Below are positions 13,531 to 18,298 of a stretch of DNA of 18,298 bases, in pieces (positions within the stretch are counted from its first letter, which is position 1; each line of letters opens with the position of its first letter). Below the pieces are notes generated by a model. The model searched no databases and had not been told where the DNA came from. It saw only the letters and a list, made by a program, of their open reading frames with translations. Made by a program: the position numbers and the translations under genes. The stretch is from Thermoleophilia bacterium (GTDB lineage: Bacteria > Actinomycetota > Thermoleophilia > Gaiellales > Gaiellaceae): contig JABFWJ010000445.1 of assembly GCA_013362295.1 (NCBI GenBank), positions 1-18,298 on the forward strand, given 5' to 3'.

Positions 13531-13579
13531 AGTGTAGCGCGCCGCGGGCCGCTTCGGGCGCGCGGATAGATTCTCCTAT
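13531..13579. promoter_or_regulatory. Divergent promoter/operator region between marR and the DrrA-type exporter
   Basis: On the minus strand TACACT (13536-13531) fits a -10 box and would start the marR transcript a few bases before its ATG. On the plus strand TAGATT (13567-13572) lies 7 bases before the exporter ATG, which fits a leaderless start. ATAG (13566-13569) and CTAT (13576-13579) form a 4-bp dyad with a 6-bp spacer directly over the -10 and start site, a reasonable MarR operator position. GCGCGCC/GGCGCGC repeats also flank the middle. Weak -35 elements. Confidence 0.4.
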
Positions 13580-14536
13580 ATGGCGCGGTCGGAGCAAGGA
13601 ATCGAGGTCGAGGGGCTCGTCCGGCGCTTCAAGGACGTCGTGGCGGTCGCCGGAATCGACCTGACGATCAGCCCGGGCGAGATCTACGGGTTCCTCGGCC
13701 CGAACGGCGCCGGCAAGTCGACGACGGTCCACATGCTGACGACGCTGCTCCCTCCCACCGCCGGCCGCGCGACCGTGGCCGGCTTCGACGTCGTCAAGCA
13801 GGGGCCGAAGGTCCGCGCCTCGATCGGCGCCGCGCTCCAGGAGGCGGCGCTCGACCCGTTCCTCACCGGCCGCGAGCACCTCCGGCTCCAGTCGTCGCTG
13901 CACGGGATCACCGGGCAGGCCCGCAAGGAGCTGATCGCCCGGCTCCTCGACCGCGTCGGCCTCACCCAGGCCGGCGACCGCAAGGTCCGCACCTACTCCG
14001 GCGGCATGAAGCGGCGCCTCGACCTGGCGCTCGCGCTCATCCACGACCCCTCGATCCTCTTCCTCGACGAGCCGACGACCGGCCTCGACCCGCAGAGCCG
14101 CACCGCGCTCTGGGACGAGGTCGGGCGCCTCGCGCGAGACGAGGGCGTGACCGTCTTCCTGACGACGCAGTACCTCGAGGAGGCCGACGTCCTCGCAGAC
14201 CGCGTCGGGATCATCGACCACGGCCACATCGTCGCCGAGGGCACGCCTGCCCGCCTGAAGGCGGAGATCGGCAGGCCGACCGTCGAGGTCGTGCCGGAGC
14301 TGCCCGACGAGCTCGGGCGCCTGCGCACGCTCCTCGGCCGCTTCGGCGTCGAGACGGCCGCCCGACCCGGGGCCTTCGCCGTGCAGCTGAACGGTCACGG
14401 CGATCTGCCCGCGGTGATCCGCAGCCTCGACACCGAGAATCTCCGCGCCGCAGAGATCAACCTGCACCAGCCGACGCTCGACGACGTGTTCCTCGCGAAG
14501 ACCGGCCGCACACTCGAGGGCTCCGAGGACGGTTGA
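13580..14536 (+). CDS. ABC transporter ATPase, daunorubicin-resistance (DrrA) type
   Basis: The product has 318 residues: a nucleotide-binding domain followed by the ~90-residue C-terminal domain of the DrrA subfamily. Walker A is GPNGAGKS (40-47), the Q-loop Gln is Q87, the signature is YSGGM (139-143) and Walker B is ILFLDE with E164. The switch position reads TTQ197YLEEAD; Gln here is normal for DrrA-like ATPases. The C-terminus ends LHQPTLDDVFLAKTGRTLEG, the subfamily's typical closing motif. It powers export through the two following permeases. It has no ribosome binding site and a -10-like TAGATT just upstream. Likely controlled by the divergent MarR. The substrate (antibiotic, lipid) is not readable. 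Confidence 0.94.
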   Translation: MARSEQGIEVEGLVRRFKDVVAVAGIDLTISPGEIYGFLGPNGAGKSTTVHMLTTLLPPTAGRATVAGFDVVKQGPKVRASIGAALQEAALDPFLTGREHLRLQSSLHGITGQARKELIARLLDRVGLTQAGDRKVRTYSGGMKRRLDLALALIHDPSILFLDEPTTGLDPQSRTALWDEVGRLARDEGVTVFLTTQYLEEADVLADRVGIIDHGHIVAEGTPARLKAEIGRPTVEVVPELPDELGRLRTLLGRFGVETAARPGAFAVQLNGHGDLPAVIRSLDTENLRAAEINLHQPTLDDVFLAKTGRTLEGSEDG

Positions 14537-14558
14537 GCTGACGACGCTGGCGTCGCAG

Positions 14559-15314
14559 GTGTGGCTGATCGCGCGCCGCTCGGTGGTGCGGACGTTCAGG
14601 CAGCCGGGCGTGTGGATCCCGCCGCTCACATTCCCGCTGATGCTGATGGCGGTGAACTCGAACGGCCTGCGTGCGGCCACGCATCTGCCCGGGTTCCCGA
14701 CCCGGTCCTTCCTCGCGTTCTTCCTGCCGTTCTCGTTCCTGCAGGGCGCGTTGTTCGCGTCCGGGATCGCCGGCACCGACCTCGCGCGTGACATCGACAC
14801 GGGCTTTCTGAACCGCCTCGCGCTGACGCCCGTGCGCGGCGCGGCTCTCCTGCTCGGCCAGATCGGCGGCGCCGTCGGGCTCGGCGCGATCCAGGCGGTC
14901 GTCTATCTCGGCGTCGGGCTCGCCGCGGGCGTGCACATCGACTCCGGCGTGCCCGGCGCGTTCCTGATCCTCGTCCTCGCGGTGCTGATCGCGACAGGCT
15001 GGGGCACGCTCGGCCTGTGGATCGCCCTCCGGACCGGGTCGGGCGAAGGCGTGCAGTCCCAGTTCCCGTTGCTCTTCTTCGCGACGTTCATTTCGAGCAT
15101 GAACCTGCCGCGCAACCTGATCGAGGTCAAGTGGTTTCGCGACATCGCGACGATCAACCCGGTCAGCTACATGATCGAAGGGCTGCGCTCGCTCGTGCTC
15201 GTCGGCTGGGACGCGCAGGCACTCGCGCTCGGCTTCTTCTTCGCGTTCGCGCTCATCGCCTGTTCGATGGCGCTCGCGACCCGGCAGCTCAAGGTCAGGA
15301 TGACGCGCACGTGA
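14559..15314 (+). CDS. ABC-2 type permease, first subunit of the DrrA-type exporter
   Basis: The product has 251 residues and about six hydrophobic segments, fitting the ABC-2 (DrrB-like) permease fold. N-terminal ARRSVVRTFRQPGVW is the amphipathic coupling region seen in the family. IAGTDLARDIDTGFLNRLALTPVRGAALLLGQ is the characteristic cytoplasmic loop between helices 2 and 3. Near the C-terminus comes ATINPVSYMIEGLRSLVL, the conserved NP-Y-E-x-R element. The start is the GTG at 14559, 22 bp after the ATPase stop; an in-frame CTG at 14538 is an alternative. Its end overlaps the next gene by 4 bp. Confidence 0.92.
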   Translation: MWLIARRSVVRTFRQPGVWIPPLTFPLMLMAVNSNGLRAATHLPGFPTRSFLAFFLPFSFLQGALFASGIAGTDLARDIDTGFLNRLALTPVRGAALLLGQIGGAVGLGAIQAVVYLGVGLAAGVHIDSGVPGAFLILVLAVLIATGWGTLGLWIALRTGSGEGVQSQFPLLFFATFISSMNLPRNLIEVKWFRDIATINPVSYMIEGLRSLVLVGWDAQALALGFFFAFALIACSMALATRQLKVRMTRT

Positions 15315-16081
15315 AGTCGCGCCTCGACGTCGCCCTCGCCCTCGCTTACCGGCAGACGACGGTGCTGTTCAAGAACCCGTCGCTGTTCGTCCCGCCGATG
15401 TTGTTTCCGCTCATGAACTTCCTCGCCTTCGCGGGCGGGCTGTCCCGGCTCCGGCACGTGCCCGGCTTCGACTTCCACGGCGGTTACACCGCGTTCCAGT
15501 TCGTCTTCGTCCTCCTGCAATCGGCGGCGTTCGGGGGCGTCTTCGCGGGCTTCGGGATCGCCCGCGACTTCGAGCGCGGCTTCGCGCGCCGCCTGCTCGT
15601 GGCGGCGCCGCAGCGGTCCGGGATCATCATGGGCTACGCGATCGCGGCACTCGTGCGCTGGTCGATGATCGCCCTCGTGCTCACGACGGTCGGGCTGGTC
15701 GCCGGCATGCAGATCGGCGGCAGCGGCGTCGACCTCTTCGGCCTCTACGCGCTCGCCCTTGTCTTCAACCAGATCGGCCTCCTCTGGGCCTGCGGCGTCG
15801 CGATGCGCTTTCGCTCGGTGCAGGCGGGGCCGCTGATGCAGACGCCCGTCTTCATGCTGCTGTTCCTCGCCCCGGTCTACGTGCCGCTCGACCTCCTGCG
15901 CGGCTGGATCCACGCGGTCGCGCGCCTCAACCCGCTGACCTTCATCCTCGAGGCGGGTCGCGGCTTCATCCAGGGCGAGCCGACGCAGGTCGGGGCCGCG
16001 CTCGCCGTCGCGGGCGGGCTCGTGCTGCTCGGCGTCGTCTGGGCGCGCACCGGGCTGGCCCGCGCCGAGCGTGCGGGTTAG
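15311..16081 (+). CDS. ABC-2 type permease, second subunit of the DrrA-type exporter
   Basis: The product has 256 residues from a GTG that overlaps the previous stop (GTGA), so translation is coupled. It has the same fold and landmarks as its neighbour: YRQTTVLFKNPSLFVPPMLFPLMNF at the start, IARDFERGFARRLLVAAPQRSGIIMG after helix 2, and ARLNPLTFILEAGRGFI near the end. The two permeases are clearly paralogous and probably form a heterodimer on the ATPase from 13580. Only 6 bp separate its stop from the stop of the convergent CHAP gene, leaving no room for a terminator between them. Confidence 0.92.
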   Translation: MKSRLDVALALAYRQTTVLFKNPSLFVPPMLFPLMNFLAFAGGLSRLRHVPGFDFHGGYTAFQFVFVLLQSAAFGGVFAGFGIARDFERGFARRLLVAAPQRSGIIMGYAIAALVRWSMIALVLTTVGLVAGMQIGGSGVDLFGLYALALVFNQIGLLWACGVAMRFRSVQAGPLMQTPVFMLLFLAPVYVPLDLLRGWIHAVARLNPLTFILEAGRGFIQGEPTQVGAALAVAGGLVLLGVVWARTGLARAERAG

Positions 16082-16087
16082 CTGGAG

Positions 16088-16558
16088 CTAGAGGCGCCCG
16101 AAGCCGGCCGCCTGCTCGAACCGGCGCTCGCGCCGCATCACCTCGCCGCCGTCGGAGTCGTTGCCGATCCCGGTGTTGCCCTCGACCGTCTGCAGCCGGT
16201 CGCCGTGGGCGCGGATCACGATCCCGACGTGATCGGGCAGGCCCCCGTCCCAGTCGAAGACGACGAGATCCCCGGGCTGTGCAGCGTCCATCCAGCGGCC
16301 GTCGGCCTTCAGCCAGGCGGCCAGGGTCGGCACGTAGGCGACGCCGCGCGGGCCGACACCCGCCCCGTGCCATCCGCGGCAGAGCACGACGCCGGCGCCC
16401 ACGTCGAAGCAGTAGGAAGCGAAGATCGCGCACCAGGGCACGCCGTCGATCCCGAACCAGCGCCCGAACATCGTGCGGTTCGAGCCCGGCGGCGACTCGC
16501 GCACGCCCACATGCCGCAGCGCCTCGGCCAGCGCCTGCCGGCCCTTCGAAGCGCTCAT
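16088..16558 (-). CDS. CHAP-domain peptidoglycan hydrolase-like protein
   Basis: The product has 156 residues, nearly all one CHAP (cysteine, histidine-dependent amidohydrolase/peptidase) domain. The catalytic Cys is C43 in VPWCAIFAS, the His is H110 in PDHVGIV, and the polar third residue is E126 or N128 in VEGNTG. The intervening QPGDLVVFDWDG is also typical. Enzymes of this fold cut peptide or amide bonds in peptidoglycan. N-terminal ALRHVGVRESPPGSNR matches the start of endolysin-like and actinobacterial CHAP proteins. There is no signal peptide or membrane segment, so export would need another route, or the true substrate is inside the cell. The start is the ATG at 16558, 58 bp from the divergent gene. 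Confidence 0.88.
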   Translation of the reverse strand: MSASKGRQALAEALRHVGVRESPPGSNRTMFGRWFGIDGVPWCAIFASYCFDVGAGVVLCRGWHGAGVGPRGVAYVPTLAAWLKADGRWMDAAQPGDLVVFDWDGGLPDHVGIVIRAHGDRLQTVEGNTGIGNDSDGGEVMRRERRFEQAAGFGRL

Positions 16559-16581
16559 GTGGCCGACCGTACCGCGGCGGT

Positions 16582-16610
16582 TTGACAACGCGCAAGGGCT
16601 GGCATCAGAT
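16582..16610 (+). promoter_or_regulatory. Candidate housekeeping-type promoter for the gene at 16617
   Basis: TTGACA (16582-16587) is a perfect -35 hexamer. TCAGAT (16605-16610) follows after 17 bases as a weak -10. The predicted start, about 7 bases downstream, falls on the ATG at 16617, giving a leaderless transcript. Confidence 0.5.
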
Positions 16611-16616
16611 GAGGGC

Positions 16617-17096
16617 ATGCACCGTACGAGGGGCCGCCTGCTCGCAGTGTTGGCGTTCGCCGCCGCCCTGGCGGCCGGGTACGCATCCGTGCGCGCCGCG
16701 CTGAACACACCTGCATCGTCCGGCGTCAAGGCGGCCCAGGCGACGCTCGCCTCGCGCGAACAATCCTTCGGCCCGGCGCGCGTGGCGGTCCGGATCCGGC
16801 CGAACAAGAGCGTCTGCTACACGATCACGGAGCCCTACGGCTCGGCGCACGCCTGTCGCCTACAGCTCCGCCCGTGGCAGATCGGCTATGCGATCACGCC
16901 GCGCGGGATCGGCGGCGTCGCCGGCACCGGCGTGCGCGCGGTGATCGTCAAGCTCACCCGTCGCGGGACGAGGTGGGCGACGCTCGACCACGGGATCTTC
17001 TTCGCAGACATACCGCTCGCCTACCGGGTGCGCGCGGTCGTCAAGGTGCTGCGCGACGGGACGCGCGAGCGCTTCGACGTCACACCGAATCTCTAA
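16617..17096 (+). CDS. Exported or membrane-anchored protein of unknown function
   Basis: The product has 159 residues. Residues 1-5 are basic and ~7-28 hydrophobic (RLLAVLAFAAALAAGYASV), a signal peptide or anchor. The mature part is beta-rich with two cysteines (C67, C80) that could form a disulfide, in KSVCYTITEPYGSAHACRLQL. It then alternates short strands to the end (VRAVIVKLTRRG, RVRAVVKVLRDGTRERFDV). No enzyme motif is visible; the pattern recalls a small extracytoplasmic beta-sandwich. I do not recognise the family. The preceding TTGACA promoter and clean start support a real gene. Its TAA overlaps the stop of the convergent metallopeptidase gene by 4 bp. Confidence 0.72.
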   Translation: MHRTRGRLLAVLAFAAALAAGYASVRAALNTPASSGVKAAQATLASREQSFGPARVAVRIRPNKSVCYTITEPYGSAHACRLQLRPWQIGYAITPRGIGGVAGTGVRAVIVKLTRRGTRWATLDHGIFFADIPLAYRVRAVVKVLRDGTRERFDVTPNL

Positions 17097-17953
17097 AGCA
17101 TCGAGCCGGTGAACGTGTTGCAGCCGGTCGGCTCACCGCGCTGGTAGCCGCGCTTGAACCATGACTGCCGCTGCGCGGACGACCCGTGCGTCCACGTCTC
17201 CGGGTTCACCTGACCCTGCGTCTCCGACTGGATGCGGTCGTCGCCGACCGCGGCGGCGGCGTCGAGCCCCGCGGCGACATCCTGCTGCGTCAGGTCGACG
17301 ATGTACCCCGTCGCGACGGCGTGGCGGGCCCACACGCCGGCGTAGCAGTCCGCTTGCAGCTCCGTCCGCACCGAACGCCCCTGCGCGCCCTTCGACCCGC
17401 CGGGCTGCAGGTCGCCGAGCAGGTCCTGCGTGTGATGGCCGTACTCGTGCGCGATCACGTAGGCCTCGGCGAACGGTCCGCCCTCCGCTCCGAACCGGTC
17501 GTGCAGCTCCTGGTAGAAGCCGAGGTCGATGTAGACGTGCTTGTCGACCGGGCAATAGAAGGGACCGACGTCCGTCGTCGCGGCGCCGCAGCCGGTCTGC
17601 GTGGAACCGGTGAAGAACACGGTGTTCGCGGGCTCGTAGCGCTTGTCGTGGGCGGCGAACCAGCCCGACCAGTACTTCTGCACGCTGTTCACGTCGCCGA
17701 GGATGCGGCAGTCCTGCCGTGTGTTCGGGTCGCCGGAGCTGCAATCGAGCGAGCTCGCCGCCTGCCCGGCGGTCTGGCCGTCGAGGTCACCGAACGTGCC
17801 GCCGTTGCCGCCGCCCAGGACCGCGATCAGGAGATAGATGACGAGCCCGGCGAGGCCGAGGCCGCCGCCGCCGATCGCGATCGGGCCGCCGCCGATCCCG
17901 CGGCGGTCTTCGACCTGCGATGGATCGAGCCTCGCTCCGCGCCGAATTCTCAT
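17093..17953 (-). CDS. Membrane-anchored neutral zinc metallopeptidase (YpfJ-like)
   Basis: The product has 286 residues. A basic start (MRIRRGARLDPSQVEDRRG) precedes a Gly-rich linker and one membrane span at ~27-47 (LGLAGLVIYLLIAVLGGG). The peptidase domain lies outside the membrane. Zinc-binding H169-E170-x-x-H173 sits in VIAHEYGHHTQDLLG, and E198 in RTELQADCYAGVWA is the likely third ligand. FFTGSTQTGCG and FYCPVDKHVYIDLGFY are also hallmark segments of this family, and the length is typical. It has several cysteines likely paired outside. The substrate is unknown for the family. It starts 13 bp after the upstream permease stop on the same strand, suggesting an operon. Confidence 0.94.
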   Translation of the reverse strand: MRIRRGARLDPSQVEDRRGIGGGPIAIGGGGLGLAGLVIYLLIAVLGGGNGGTFGDLDGQTAGQAASSLDCSSGDPNTRQDCRILGDVNSVQKYWSGWFAAHDKRYEPANTVFFTGSTQTGCGAATTDVGPFYCPVDKHVYIDLGFYQELHDRFGAEGGPFAEAYVIAHEYGHHTQDLLGDLQPGGSKGAQGRSVRTELQADCYAGVWARHAVATGYIVDLTQQDVAAGLDAAAAVGDDRIQSETQGQVNPETWTHGSSAQRQSWFKRGYQRGEPTGCNTFTGSML

Positions 17954-17966
17954 CCCGCGGTCTTAC

Positions 17967-18298
17967 CTAGAGGTCGCGGGCCGAAAACGCTGCGACCGCC
18001 GCCCCGAGCACCAGAGCGAGGTACAGCGCCGCCCAGACCAGGAGCGGCGTCCCCGCGTGGTGCGAACCGCCGAACGGCCCCAGCTGGAGCACGAACTTCG
18101 CGAAACCGGTCGTGTCGACGGTCAGCCGGTGCAGCGCGTCCTCATAGAGCGCGTCGAACGGCACGAACCACCAGGCAATGCGCGAGATGTGCACCAGCTT
18201 GTGCGAGTTGAAGGCGTGGCCGATCTCTCCGAGCAGGCCCGCCATCAGGCCCGAACCGAACACCATCAGCGTTCCGATGCCGTTTGCGATCGGCGAGA
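17967..18298 (-). CDS. ABC-2 type permease, C-terminal part (N-terminus beyond the window)
   Basis: The frame is open from the window edge to the stop at 17967, giving 109 residues. It shows a hydrophobic helix (IANGIGTLMVFGSGLMAGLLGEIG), a polar stretch (HISRIAWWFVPFDALYEDALHRL), and a final membrane helix (LLVWAALYLALVLGAAVAAF) ending SARDL. The closing helix followed by a short basic/acidic RDL end is what ABC-2 permeases of this type show. The ATPase partner would be expected further upstream on this strand, outside the window. It is followed after 13 bp by the metallopeptidase gene. Confidence 0.7.
   Translation of the reverse strand, partial: SPIANGIGTLMVFGSGLMAGLLGEIGHAFNSHKLVHISRIAWWFVPFDALYEDALHRLTVDTTGFAKFVLQLGPFGGSHHAGTPLLVWAALYLALVLGAAVAAFSARDL

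Noticed and set aside
11838..13664. 608-codon plus-strand frame across the second exporter gene and marR
   Set aside because: Arg/Ala/Pro-rich out-of-frame shadow; exporter and MarR motifs lie in other frames.
14168..14170. Missing switch histidine in the DrrA-type ATPase (TTQYLEEAD)
   Set aside because: Gln at this position is usual in DrrA-like ATPases.
13514..14800. 428-codon minus-strand frame under the DrrA-type ATPase
   Set aside because: Antisense shadow; the plus strand has complete Walker A, signature and Walker B motifs.

Overview
The window is 18.3 kb of very GC-rich bacterial chromosome with tightly packed genes, many GTG starts and several stop/start overlaps. A short archaeal-type prolyl-tRNA synthetase, an F420-family PPOX flavoprotein, DrrA-type drug exporter genes and several apparently leaderless starts point to Actinomycetota. 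The feel is of a deep-branching class such as Thermoleophilia, but that placement is an inference. I see no phage, insertion sequence, CRISPR array, rRNA or tRNA gene.

Left part (1-3665). A truncated single-pass membrane protein gene and a 525-bp stretch with no supportable gene come first. Next, on the minus strand, is an ECF sigma factor gene overlapping by 4 bp a gene for a membrane-anchored protein that could be its partner. Divergent from these is proS. Its leader is unusual: a 28-codon proline-rich ORF behind a -10-like box, a strong hairpin starting at that ORF's stop codon, a second 12-codon ORF with a good ribosome binding site whose stop overlaps the proS start, and a 9-bp alternative pairing between the hairpin's 5' arm and the proS ribosome binding site. 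This is the best candidate here for an undescribed regulatory system.

Middle part (3666-9533). These are mostly stand-alone metabolic and exported proteins: a PPOX-fold flavoprotein, a secreted cupredoxin, a HIT hydrolase, a large secreted alpha/beta hydrolase with two calcium-loop motifs, a small basic protein, a GNAT acetyltransferase, a secreted SGNH-type hydrolase and a 43-residue membrane peptide. A perfect 16-bp palindrome overlies a plausible -35 element in front of the large hydrolase.

Right part (9534-16081) is an export cluster. Two adjacent full-length ABC half-transporters form a classic heterodimer with one degenerate ATP site. A convergent MarR repressor gene overlaps the second half-transporter by 91 bp and is divergent from a three-gene DrrA/ABC-2 exporter (ATPase plus two permeases). 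MarR sits where it could control one or both exporters.

The end (16082-18298) holds a CHAP-domain cell-wall hydrolase, a small exported protein of unknown function with a good promoter, a membrane-anchored neutral zinc metallopeptidase and the C-terminal part of another ABC-2 permease.
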